Assembly (NCBI GenBank): GCA_014281115.1
Contig: JACONQ010000002.1
Location: 2,232,001-2,296,000 of the forward strand
DNA from: Laburnicola sp. R22_1
Taxonomy: Eukaryota; Ascomycota; Dothideomycetes; Pleosporales; Didymosphaeriaceae
Reading direction: 5' to 3'
Length of the DNA stretch: 64,000 bases
How positions within the stretch are numbered: position 1 is the stretch's first letter; each line of letters opens with the position of its first letter. The notes under the pieces were generated by a model. It saw only the letters and a program-made list of their open reading frames with translations. It ran no database searches and was not told the origin of the DNA. A program made the translations under genes and the position numbers. This document shows, piece after piece, positions 48,277-58,618 of the stretch.

Positions 48277-48362
48277 GGGCTTGTGGTTTAGGGGTATAAT
48301 GTTCGCTTCGCACGGTTGGTGAGAACTGCGAAAGGTCCTGGGTTCGATTCCCAGCAAGTCCA
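48277..48362 (+). tRNA. tRNA-Ala (CGC), with a 14-nt intron
   Basis: Acceptor arms GGGCTTG (48277-48283) and CAAGTCC pair over 7 bp, including a G3:U70 wobble, the identity mark of tRNA-Ala, with discriminator A at 48362. The A box TGGTTTAGGGG and B box GGTTCGATTCC are good matches. The anticodon stem TTCGC (48302-48306) pairs with GCGAA (48328-48332). The loop TT-CGC-A ... T contains an extra 14 nt (48313-48326) after position 37, the standard intron site. A T7 run (48365-48371) just downstream would end Pol III transcription. The repeat TTCGC-TTCGC allows an alternative fold, so the anticodon call is not certain. Confidence 0.75.
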
Positions 48363-48364
48363 TC

Positions 48365-48371
48365 TTTTTTT
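48365..48371 (+). terminator. Pol III T-run terminator
   Basis: Seven T directly after the tRNA 3' end. Confidence 0.8.
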
Positions 48372-48643
48372 GGATGGGTGGTGGGTGGTTGCAGAGAGAC
48401 AGGAGGTTTTTTTTGTGAGGGGGGAGGTAGGGGAAGGAGCGCGAACGCGCATCCCTTCGAAAAGCGAGTACGACTTGTGACTACAAATACATGGGTCCAG
48501 GCTAGAATTTTAGATTTTGTACCTTTGTAGGAATGCGCAGGTTGGGAAGCTGGCGAAGTGAGGCATGTTGGTGTGTTTCTCGTCGCAGTGACTTTCATGG
48601 CATGCTCACAGAGCAAACTATTTACATTAGAGTGAAACTCCCT

Positions 48644-50664
48644 TCACCCTTCTGGCCCATCCAACTCTTCGAAACGGTTATCATCAAGCAACTTCATAGT
48701 CTGTACTTCTGCTTGCTCAATGAGCGGCACTGGCTCCCATGACAAGTCAGGCATGACCCGATCGTCTTCCCACACCGAGGAATCGAGGTAGGTATCCAGA
48801 TCAGGTATTGGACCGTCTTCCAGGGTCGACGACACGATGGATCCCCATTGGAGATCCTTGTCTTCAGCGTTGGACATGGGCATGGGGAGTTCCATGGTCA
48901 GTAGGCTTGGGAGTGACGGTGGCTCCCAGAGGTTGGCTAACGAACCGAGTGCGTCGATATCCATGAGCATGTCAATGTCGTCGGGTATGACATTGATATC
49001 AGAAGCATTCGGAATACCATTCTTGTCGGAAACCATGTCTGGCTCGGTATGGCGAGGTTGTGCAATGTTGACGGTACTATTTGATGGCAATGTCTGTATA
49101 CTGAAATAGCACGACGATAGTTGCGTGGTGACTCCGGGCGTAGAGTGGTCCAGTGTACTCATGTCGGTCGTACATAGTATCATGCAGTCCACGTCAAGCA
49201 TGTCTGAATCCTCATGGCCAGTAGGTGGGTCATCGGCGGTCCCTTCGTACCCGGGATTGCCATTAACATTTCCGTTACTTTCGTCGCTCCAAGTCTGTGA
49301 GCTATCTGCTTCAGTGTTGGAAGCAGAGTAGCTTTTGTCCTCACTGACGGATGACCATAGTTGAGGATCCAAGGTGTTAGATGCTTGAGCGGTAGAGTGA
49401 TTCGTCTTGTCATCATGGCAACCCGGAGATAGGCGTAGATTGGGACGAACGTTCGAGGTTACATTGACCAGTTCAATAACTCGAACCGGTCGTGGTGCTG
49501 TCTTACGAAGATATATCTGGAGTTCCCCTAGCTGTTTGACCCAGGCTTGCATTTGACGGGGACGAACCATCAATGAGTAGCGCATGTTGGACAGGAACTC
49601 GACTTCCATAATATAAATTTCCTGAACGGCGATACCTGAAACCTCGGCCCAAGTCTTGTTGGTGTATGTGTAGTCATCGAGAACTGAGAACCAAGAAGTC
49701 AGCCTAGTTACTCTCATATCGTGAAGAACTACAGAAATGGTGTTGCGTTGCGTATGCTACGGCAACACAAGATACGATATCTTCACAAGTAGGGATATAC
49801 TTGCATTTGTTTGCGAGAATCAAAGCTACTATAACGAGCCGATACTCGCTTCCAGGCCTCCCCACGACTGTGGGGTTGATCTTCTTGAGTCTGTAAATGT
49901 AGAGTATCGCCACAAGGACATTGTTCATATGCAGTCGTGTGGTCGTTACAACTGACCTTGTCCACTTCTGAAAACCCGTAGTTGGAGAAGATAGCTCCGA
50001 GCGAGTGTGTGGTTGGTCGCTGATGGAATCCCATGTCTCAAACCAGATGAACCACGCGATCTATACACAGGCTCAGTTATACAACTTGTCAGACATAAAG
50101 CTGATCGTCTTACCGAAGCAAGCAATTCATGTATGTCCACAAAGATAGCATCACCGTAATTCTGGTCACCTTCCGCCATGAAAGCCAAGCTCGGAATTGC
50201 ATTTGCTGGACGGCGTTGGGTTGTATCAGGCGCAGGTTTTGCACGGTCGCGAACTGATATAGTCAGCTGTATCGTTGCTCGGTATCATGATATCCGCTTA
50301 CCCGGCGGTTTCATGCCATTCGCCTTTGCATGTCGCCGAATCTTGTGAGCAGCAATGTCCTTTCCGTTGAGTTTGTAAACGCAATCCATTTCCAGAGTCA
50401 TGTCTTGAGTTTGTAAAGATACTAGTGCTTGATCCTTTTCGGCAGCTCTCGCATGCTTCTCCAGCTTCCATTGCTTTATCTTTCTTTTATACTGCCTCTC
50501 GCTTGCTGGTGTTAGCGGTCGTTGTCCACAAAAAAAGAACAATAGTACTCACGTAGCATGGAACCCATAGCTCTTCGACATTATCTCCCGTACTTCTTTA
50601 AGCTTCTTCTTTTCATTCCTGTACAGCTGAATAAATCTTTTCCGCTGAGCTTCCCACTCACGAG
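48644..50664 (-). CDS. Clr5-domain plus Pho85-type cyclin exons, 5' end lost at a transposon
   Basis: Exons on the complement: 50553-50664 (partial), 50302-50501, 50114-50253, 49805-50060 and 48644-49683. Every junction keeps the frame. Exons 1-2 encode a Clr5 domain ('REWEAQRKRFIQLYRNEKKK', 'EVREIMSKSYGFHAT', 'ERQYKRKIKQWKLEKHA'). Exons 4-5 encode a Pcl/Clg1-type cyclin box ('NNVLVAILYIYRLKKINP', 'GRPGSEYRLVIVALILANK' joined to 'FLDDYTYTNKTWAEVSGIAV', 'IMEVEFLSNMRYSLMVRP'). The cyclin junction uses a GC-AG intron (49684-49804), and intron 1 uses an AAG acceptor. The tail of about 230 residues is acidic and Ser/Thr-rich. Upstream coding sequence runs directly into the hAT terminal repeat, so the start is missing or replaced. 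It could instead be two adjacent genes. Pho85-type cyclins activate a CDK in nutrient and morphogenesis control. Confidence 0.6.
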
Positions 50665-53600
50665 CAGAGTTGCTAACAGTCAGGTAAGTCAGTCTCGCGG
50701 GTCTTACCTGGGTTGACCTGTAAGGGGGGGGTCCCTGGAGTTGACCTGATCGAACTGGTGTACGTTGGGGGGCCAAACTGACCTGGTGATTGGCCTGATT
50801 GATGATATTGTATAAAAAAAAAGTGGGGCATCTATGGTGTTGACCTTATATATAAGCCTCCGGGGCCCAAGACCCCAAATGATACCTCTCCTCTAGCACC
50901 TGCTCAGAGAGATCTGTACTGTTAGCTAGAGTACGGTTGACGTCCGTAAACCCAGCTTTTATCCAAGATCGTACGCACTGAGTTGCGGAGACTAGCTGGG
51001 GACCTTGTTTACGCCTTTTGGGTTCCATCATGTCGCCTGTCTCTGAGAAGACTCTCTCACAGTAACAAGAGGACGCTGGGATCGATAGCATGTCTATCGC
51101 GAGCTTTGACAGGTCCGGGTAGCCGTCTCGCATGCCCAGCCAGTAAGTAATCGGGTCCTGGGCAAGCGGGTGATCAATCGGGAGGTAAGGTTCGTCAGTA
51201 TACCACCGCTCGTACTCATCTGAACAGTTAACAGCTGGGCTGGCGCTGAGGCGTACGGGCTTTGTGAGACCTTCTGTAAACGCGTCGATATTTGATACCT
51301 TTGCTCTCTTGCGCGGGGGAGAGTTGACAGCACCCGTATTCTTGGCCTTGTACGTATCCCAGAGCTCCTTGAACTGAGCCTTGCCCTTGGCGAGCCACGT
51401 CGGGTTCTCCTCACCCCAGGCGTTGACAAAATAGTGCTTGTAATAAGGGTGGAGAGACGTCGCCGTAAAATAGGCAGGTGAGTCTTCAAGCTTAGCGTAG
51501 TACTTTGCAAGTTTCTTGTGCGCCAGCCGGACGTTGATTATTATATGGTCCTCGGGAGCGTCGTCCTTATCAAAATCAACGTCGGCCCACTGGGTCGCCA
51601 GAGCTTCAAAGTGATTGAGGAGATACTCAAAGGTCGGGTATACCTCATAGATGGCCCCAAAACGTCCAGAGAAGCCGCGCCCTTCAAGTCTCTTGGTGGC
51701 CTCCTTCAACGGCTGGAGGACATGCACGTACTGGGTAATTACTTGCCAGTCTCCAGAGGTGAGCCCGGAGGACCTCATCCATTCAGGTACGTCGGCTGGC
51801 GTCTCTGTCTGACGCCCTCGACGCGTTGCGTAGTCGGAGCGCGTTTTTGTGATATGCCACTCCATATACGCGTTGATAGTGGAGTGGAGTATTATAGCCC
51901 TCTCAAAGGTGTCGCAAAAGGAGTTCCACCTTGTAACAACAGGCTTGACGGGCTCTAGAAGCTTGACGGGTTTCCTGTTACCCTCTGCGCGTTCAGACTC
52001 AAAAATAGTGCGCTGAAGCTGGTTGAACAAGTCGTACTGCTGGGGAGTACGTATTGAGTGGAGGACGTCGACAAGCACCCCCAATGGGCCCTTCTAACGC
52101 CACTCACGCATGAGCTTCTCCTCCTCCGCCGTCTGATTGTCGTCGTTATCAAAAACGTCCTTGTCAACCCCAAATATCACCGTCTGACCCGTCAAGTTGA
52201 GCGAGTGGGGTGAGCAGCGCAGACGGCGTTCGACCGCGTTGAAATTAAACTCTTGGGCTAGGCAGTCAACAGTAGTATCGTTATTAGCGGCATTATCAAG
52301 AACAAAGTAGCCCACTGAGGACGCGTCAATGCCGAACTTTGTCAGCGTCTGTTTGACAACCTCCGCCATCCTTTTTCCTATATGGGCTCCAGCCAGCTGG
52401 GGCAGGGCGAGAGGCAGGTCGCAGATCCGTCCTTGGGCGTTGACGTAATGGCAGACAATCCCCATAAAGGCCTTCTTGCCACCTTTAACAGACCAGCCGT
52501 CAAAACTGAAGTGGACCTTGCCCAGCGCGTGAGACAGCTCGCGTTAAACTAACGGCGCCAGGTAATCGTAGAGGCGCAGTATATACGCCGAGACGCTCTA
52601 GTGGTTCTTCCATATCGCCATTTCTGCCTCAGGGTTGGCAACCCGGAGGAGGGCTCGAAAGGTTGGCGATTCAAACTCGCTAAGAGGATAGTTGTTCTCG
52701 ACAAGCCAGCTAACTGCCGCCAGTCGAAAACGCTGTATATTGAAGTTACCCAGCGCGTTCGCAACGTCCTGCGACACCTCCATCCCGGCGCCTGTCAACC
52801 CACGGAGAGTACGCTGGCCAGCCTCCAGCCCGACAGACTCGCGCCCAGGGCGAGTTATCGCGTGTCCTGTACGGAGCGTCTCAAGGTGAGACCAAGCTGA
52901 CGACGTTGAGCTTGCTACGTCGTATATACCCCTACTTGCAAACCCAATACTCCTGTGAACGTAGCAGTACTGACAGACAAAGAAAATACGCGTTGGGCAC
53001 TTGCGCAGAGCTACTCGATAGCCGTAGTTGTATATCAGCGACTTCTTACTCCTCTGCGTCCGCAAAGGCTTCATGTACGGCCCCAGACGCGTCCAGTCGA
53101 TCCCATCAAAGTTATCCTCGTACCCAGCATCGTACTCAGTATCGACAGCCTCGGGGGCTTGGGCGGAGGGCGCAGTGGGTGCAGTGGGCGCAGTAGGTGC
53201 GACAGCAATGGAAATATCTGTATAGGCGTTATGTGACTCCGCCGCCCGATCTCTAAGCTCTACCTCGAAGGACTGGGTGTCCTGGGTCGACTGGGAATCT
53301 TTGGCGACGTTAGACAGAGATTCAGCAGTGAGCGAGGTAGCTGGTGTACTAGGCGCCTCCTGTTGCCCCTGCCGTCTTTTTGAGCCCCGGCCGCGTCGAT
53401 TTGAGCTCATCTAACGGGTATACTGATGGATATTGACGAGTATGTGGGTAGGTGCAAGGTCTGGGAGCACCGACGGAGATTTCAGGTGTACGGCTGATTA
53501 CCCGATTAGGAAATAATCGGCAAGCTAAAACACCAAATATTCGCCAAAATATCGATATTTGATGATATTTCCAGCTTCAAAAACTACTCCAGGAACCCTC

Positions 53601-53765
53601 TGCGGGGGCCCAAATCACCAGGTTGGTCAGTTTGATCAATCAGGCTCAAGGCCGGCACCTTATTTGCCTACTAATTTGTATGAGCCAATGGTTGACTGAT
53701 TGAATTGACGCTTGGCAGTAAACCGAGCGGACTAACTGCTACCTGATTGATTGTTAGCAACTCTG
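50665..53765 (-). mobile_element. hAT-family DNA transposon, 3.1 kb
   Basis: Perfect 14-bp terminal inverted repeats CAGAGTTGCTAACA (50665-50678, and its complement at 53752-53765). The interior encodes a hAT transposase on the minus strand. Subterminal sequences carry repeated TTGACCTG- and TGATTGA-type words at both ends. The 8 bp flanking each end (CTCACGAG on the left, GCTGTAAA on the right) do not match, so no target duplication is present. Confidence 0.88.
50846..53410 (-). pseudogene. hAT transposase with three in-frame stops
   Basis: A single minus-strand frame, ATG 53410 to stop 50846, is about 854 codons and is broken only by TAG 52598-52600 (expected Trp), TAA 52544-52546 and TAG 52094-52096 (expected Gln). 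In order it has a disordered N-terminus, a BED-like zinc finger ('FVCQYCYVH' to 'SHLETLRTGH'), the RNase-H-like core ('ALGKVHFSFDGWSVKGGK', 'YFVLDNAANNDTTVDCLA'), and the hATC dimerisation region ('LAIDMLSIPASSCYCERVFS', then 'RKQGPQLVSATQCVRSWI'). The Trp and Gln to stop changes fit RIP. Otherwise the protein is well preserved, so the copy died fairly recently. Confidence 0.85.
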
Positions 53766-53767
53766 GC

Positions 53768-56026
53768 TGTAAAGCCTTCGCCATGACCGACGATACAAAA
53801 CGCAGCAAGAGCAAGCTCTAAAGGTTAGATTTGAAAGCATGGATTGGATACCTAGTGGGCTACCGATTAACAAACATCTGGAGGATATGGATACCTCCAC
53901 TTGGGAAAGTCATCAGTACCCGAGACGTTATCTTTAACGAAAAATTAGTATTCTTAGGTAAAGAAGAAGACCTGTTGGACAACCTTATGCATAGCACTTA
54001 TGAAGAGATTGCTGCATGGACCTAATCAGTAGAGCTACCGCCCTTACCACCAAAACACGAAAACACCGAGTCTTTATACGAGAATGAGTCGATCACTGAC
54101 TCCTACAAGGATGACGATAATGCTACAGGGTACTATTAAGGGAGGAAGATCAATTACACCTACCTAACACCACCAGCGACACCTCCGCCTGTCGCACTGC
54201 TTGCCTAATTAATGGCGAGCCTCGAACACGATTAATATAAACAATTTCCTATTGGATCACCACAGCTAAATCAACGCGCTGTGCTATGGGCAGCCGCTTT
54301 CCTAGCTGGAACACAGGCAGGGGGCAGAGGCAAATACAAGGGGAAGCCACTTAATAAGGCGCAATTCAACCGCATGCTTACAGCAGGAAAGAAACCCTAT
54401 TAAAGTTAAATGCTAGAACCTCTATTTTGCAGAACATGGTTAAATGATCATCTGCTATTTAATATGTGAAAGAATGCTGAGCGATCACACCTACAAAGCC
54501 ACAAAGAAATAAGGTCTTAGAGTGAGGTGCCTGCTGCCCTAGTGCGATCACGCGGCCACTAAATCCTTAACTGCATGTAGGTATATACCTATAAACTTGA
54601 CAAACACTATCGATTTTAGAAGTGCAAGGCTAGGTTGGTAGTGCGCGGAGATTAACAACGCCACCTTACTACTTAGGACACCTACGCCGTAACCCTCGCA
54701 GGACGATTATTTCGCCTACTCGTATCTATGGCGGCTCAGTACGACCTAGAACTTAGCCAGTACGACGTTACCAACGCCTTCGTCCACGCGAAACTGGACA
54801 GAGAACTCTATATAAGAATGCTACAAAGTTATACCTAATTAGGCACCATCCTATAGTTGCACAAGGCACTGTATGGTCTTTGAATCTTACTACTGCTATA
54901 GCAGAGAGAATTTACTAGTGCTCTTAAGGATCTTGGTTTTACCGCAGTCCCACACGAACCTTACTATATAATCAAAGACAGCATTATTATTTTCTTCTAT
55001 GTAGACAACCTTATCGTCGCCTACTTAAGGGATTAGAAACACGCTGCTAATATAGTAATAAAAAAGATAAGTACAAAGTTCACCCTTACTGGAGGTAACA
55101 ATCTTTAGTGGTTTCTAGGGATTGAAATCGTCAGAGACCGTGCAAGTAGGCAACTCTGGCTATTACAGGTGTCCTATGTGGACAAGATTAGTCGCCTTAT
55201 CAACTGACGCGACCTTAAACACGAAACCCTAATGTTAGTAGTTGAACTGCTACTTCAAAAAGGACTCGCCACAAAGGTAGAGATTAACCAATACTAGCGA
55301 AAGATAGGATTAATCCTGTACGCTGCAGTAACTACGCGCCCGGATATTGCTTTTGCAAGCTCCTAACTATCGTGTTTCCTATTAAATCCCAGCGACGACC
55401 ATCACAACGCCGCCGATCGCGTACTGCTATACCTATCCTCCACCTAATCACTAGGGTTATACTTTGGAGGAGCAGACACCTACAAGATTGCTAGCGACGC
55501 GTTGTTTGTAGACAATAACCTTAATAGAAAGAGCTTATAAGGATACATTATTAAGCTGTTTAGTAGTCTTGTAGCCTAGAAGGCAAACAAATAAGACACT
55601 ATTACCACTTTGACAACTAAAGCTAAGTTGCTGGCACTCTCACAGGTTGTAAAGGAGGCACTCTTTACAGCTTAGTTAATCGCTAAACTTAAGATTAAAC
55701 TCTCACCCTTAACAATTACTATTAATTGCGACAATTAACAAACTATCCGACTTGTTACTGAAGAAATTGCCAAGTTACAAACAAAGCTTAGGCACGTTAA
55801 CATACACAATCATTGGCTTTAATAAGAAGTAGTACGTGGAGCTATTAAAGTCTAGTACCAACAATTAGAAGAAATGGCAGCAGATAGTTTTACAATGGCT
55901 CTGCTAGCTAGCAAATGGACTAAGTTCGTTAATCAACTCGGACTTAAAGATGTCAGGGGAAGAATAACCGACCAAGAGGTCGACCTGGACGAATTGGAAC
56001 ACAGGATGGAAGTTTTTGGACTATGA
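53768..56026 (+). pseudogene. Copia pol fragment (integrase end, RT, RNase H), stop-interrupted
   Basis: One frame with dozens of TAA/TAG codons. It starts 'CKAFAMTDDTKRSKSKL' and runs into 'LKAWIGYLVGYRLTNIWRIW' (integrase C-region). Then come RT blocks 'CKARLVVRGD', 'LSQYDVTNAFVHAKLDREL', 'FFYVDNLIVAY' (about 54992-55024) and 'WFLGIEIVRDRASRQLWLLQ', then RNase H 'TLTTKAKLLALSQVVKEA' and 'NCDN'. It ends near 'LEHRMEVFGL' and TGA at about 56024-56026. The RT box has Asn in place of the second Asp, as in the outer element. The copy is clearly inactive. Confidence 0.8.
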
Positions 56027-56086
56027 GCTATAGTACGGTTGCGAAGAATTGGGTCCAGCTTGGGATGGTTCCAAGCTGAGGGGGTG

Positions 56087-56402
56087 TGTCAGATAGACAG
56101 TCCCTGTAAATCACTGTGATTTCACTGTGAATTACGGTGGGTAGGTGTGTCCGATCATATGGCCTATACACACTGGCAATCAGTGTAAATCACAGTGTTT
56201 TCACTGTGAAATCAAAAGAGGCCGGCGCACCACTGTTTTGCACTGCCCCTATACTATCCCAAATAGTACTAGTGTGTCTTGGCACTAGATAGATACTTCT
56301 CGCGATAGCCGAGCTTCTCCAGGAGGAACAAGGAAAAAACATCAATCAATCAACCATACCACTTCCCATCTCATCTCATCAAGAATACCCCTATATCTGA
56401 CA
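56087..56402 (+). repeat. 3' LTR of the third Copia element
   Basis: 316 bp with a 9-bp inverted repeat at the ends (TGTCAGATA / TATCTGACA). The inside holds repeated CACTGTGA words in direct and inverted order. Confidence 0.8.
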
Positions 56403-57345
56403 TTAGTATTAATTACTTATTTCTAAAAAGGGTGCAGATAGAAAGGAGAAGATTCTATAGTATGTAGGCTATAGCATATAGGCATTATAAAATTCCTACG
56501 TAATACTATTATGTAGTAATATTAAAACCTTAATACTCTTAGATGCCCTTACCTATATAGTGTACGGACAAGTAGACTATATTTTTAGGCGCTAAACTAG
56601 AGCGGCCTTTCTATCCTAACCTACGCAGGCTCAAATTAAAAAAATATAGTTAAAAAGGATAATTAACACTAAATAAAGCGACAAAAGAATAGTATACTAA
56701 GTACTAGTAATTAAATATTTACTAGTTTATAATTTTTATAATTTAATAATATAAAAATTCTAAATAAAAAGGTAAAAAAGCACTATTCTTATAAATAATT
56801 CTATAAAGATAATAGCTATTATACTATAAACTTCTATAGTTTTTTTATAACTAAGAGGGTTTCTAATAAAATATTATAATAATAGCAGTTATCTCTTCTA
56901 CTATTATTAATATAGAAAAGCGTTTTAAGGTAGTATTAGTAAAAAATAAACTTTTATATAGTTAGAATTTCTAATATATATATGTTGTTAAATTATCTCC
57001 CTAGGGGTAGCATAATAAAGGCTTTTATCTTAAATAATATAATAATAAAAGCAGAGCTCCTGCTTAGTAATTAAAAAAAGTGTTAAAAGGTGTTATATAA
57101 GTTATTATATTTTAAAAAAGTATAAAAAAATTTAGTTCTTTTTATATTACCCTACTATAATATTAGTTTAAGTTAATAGTATATAAGTAACTAACTAACT
57201 AAATATTACTAGTAAAGTAGTAAAGATATTAAATAATACTAAAACTTTTTAAGTAACTATTAGTAGTAGTAGAGAAAAGGTAGTATAAATATATAATATA
57301 TTAGCTAGTTATAATACGTAATATAAAGATGTAAATAAAACTCTT
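56403..57345. other. AT-rich, RIP-like decayed block
   Basis: About 940 bp, dominated by TpA steps with very few CpA or TpG. No ORF. This fits a repeat mutated beyond recognition (AT-isochore). Confidence 0.65.
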
Positions 57346-57862
57346 TCTCTTCCTCCCTTCCTCTCTTCCTCCCTTCCTCCCTTCCTCCCTTCCTCCCTTC
57401 CTCCCTTCCTCCCTTCCTCCCTTCCTCCCTTCCTCCCTTCCTCCCTTCCTCCCTTCCTCCCTTCCTCCCTTCCTCCCTTCCTCCCTTCCTCCCTTCCTCC
57501 CTTCCTCCCTTCCTCCCTTCCTCCCTTCCTCCCTTCCTCCCTTCCTCCCTTCCTCCCTTCCTCCCTTCCTCCCTTCCTCGCTTCCTCCCTTCCTCGCTTC
57601 CTCTCTTCCTCTCTTCCTCTCTTCCTCTCTTCCTCTCTTCCTCTCTTCCTCTCTTCCTCTCTTCCTCTCTTCCTCTCTTCCTCTCTTCCTCTCTTCCTCT
57701 CTTCCTCTCTTCCTCTCTTCCTCTCTTCCTCTCTTCCTCTCTTCCTCTCTTCCTCTCTTCCTCTCTTCCTCTCTTCCTCTCTTCCTCTCTTCCTCTCTTC
57801 CTCTCTTCCTCTCTTCCTCTCTTCCTCTCTTCCTCTCTTCCTCTCTTCCTCTCTTCCTCCGT
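57346..57862 (+). repeat. 8-bp polypyrimidine satellite, CTTCCTCC to CTTCCTCT
   Basis: About 64 head-to-tail copies of an 8-bp unit. The first half is mostly CTTCCTCC and the second half CTTCCTCT, with two CTTCCTCG units at the switch (about 57580-57600). The strand is practically pure pyrimidine for more than 500 bp. Confidence 0.95.
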
Positions 57863-57929
57863 ATCTGTATCTGTCCTAATGCGGTTATAGCGGTCCTTAT
57901 ATGCGAGTTTCTATTATAGTATAGAAAAT

Positions 57930-58115
57930 AGGTTAGGATTTAGGTTAGGATTTGGTTGGGAACTAGCTGGGATTTCGTTGGAATCTGGGTGGAATCTGGG
58001 TGGTAGCTGGGGTTTGGTTAGGGTTTGGCTAGTATTTCGCTAGTATTTCACCGCTATCTGGTTAGGACTTGGCTATTTCGTTAGTATTCCGCTAACATCT
58101 GGTTGGGATTTAGTT
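57930..58115 (+). repeat. Degenerate GGTTAGGATTT-type repeat
   Basis: About 15 imperfect copies of a 10-12-bp unit (variants such as GGTTAGGATTT, GGTTTGGTTAGG, GGCTAGTATTTC). Similar in look to telomere-like sequence, but not TTAGGG arrays. Confidence 0.65.
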
Positions 58116-58430
58116 AATTATGCAGGACATAGCAAGGGTTGCAGGTAACTGCAAAGCGAAAGGACCGTTGTCTAATTAGCAGTGGGTCCATACCTAGTCG
58201 CGTTGGACGGATGGTAGCTAGGTCGTAGCAAAGCTGGACGGCAGCGCAGAGCAAAAGGACCGCTCATTTTCTCTCTTAGTGGAGAGTATATAATGGTTGT
58301 AACTTCCCAAGGTCTAACGGAGAACAACACTCCAACCAAGAGACCAGCCAATTACTTTGATTGTTTCCGCCCTGCTGTAATAATAACCGGTTGCGTTCGC
58401 AATAAGTGGCCTGCTGTTTAAAAAGATACG

Positions 58431-58618
58431 ATGCCAACCGTCTTCTCTCCAGACTCCATACTAGACTTGGTCACCAATATCCTCAGTCTATTAGTCAATA
58501 TACTACTGTTGTGGCAAAGCCAGAAAATGTTGGATATCGCAGTAAGTCGAGTGTCGAGTTAGTGAAAACAGCATGCTGAGACGTGCGAGCAGCGGAGGAT
58601 CAATGAAGAAGAACACTG
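58431..58618 (+). CDS. Possible small two-exon gene (low support)
   Basis: ATG 58431 opens a frame with a hydrophobic stretch ('ILDLVTNILSLLVNILLLW'), followed by a good GTAAGT donor (about 58541) and an AG acceptor before 'RRINEEEH' and TGA at about 58618. In the next frame the sequence goes on as 'RHAHEQAMKDVGRRLKYHQ', so a frameshift may have cut a longer helical protein. A TATA-like TATATAATGG lies at about 58287. I do not recognise it. Confidence 0.25.

Larger units (their letters stand above)
53766..56402 (+). mobile_element. Third Ty1/Copia element, 5'-truncated at the hAT end
   Basis: The coding frame starts exactly at the outer edge of the hAT repeat, in the integrase C-region. It ends in a 316-bp LTR (56087-56402). 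Gag, protease, the integrase core and the 5' LTR are absent from the window. A purine-rich tract (about 56078-56086) precedes the LTR. Confidence 0.85.

Noticed and set aside
57346..57862. CRISPR-like array
   Set aside because: Units are contiguous 8-mers without spacers, in a eukaryotic genome.
57930..58115. True telomere
   Set aside because: Units are degenerate, not TTAGGG arrays, and genes continue on both sides.
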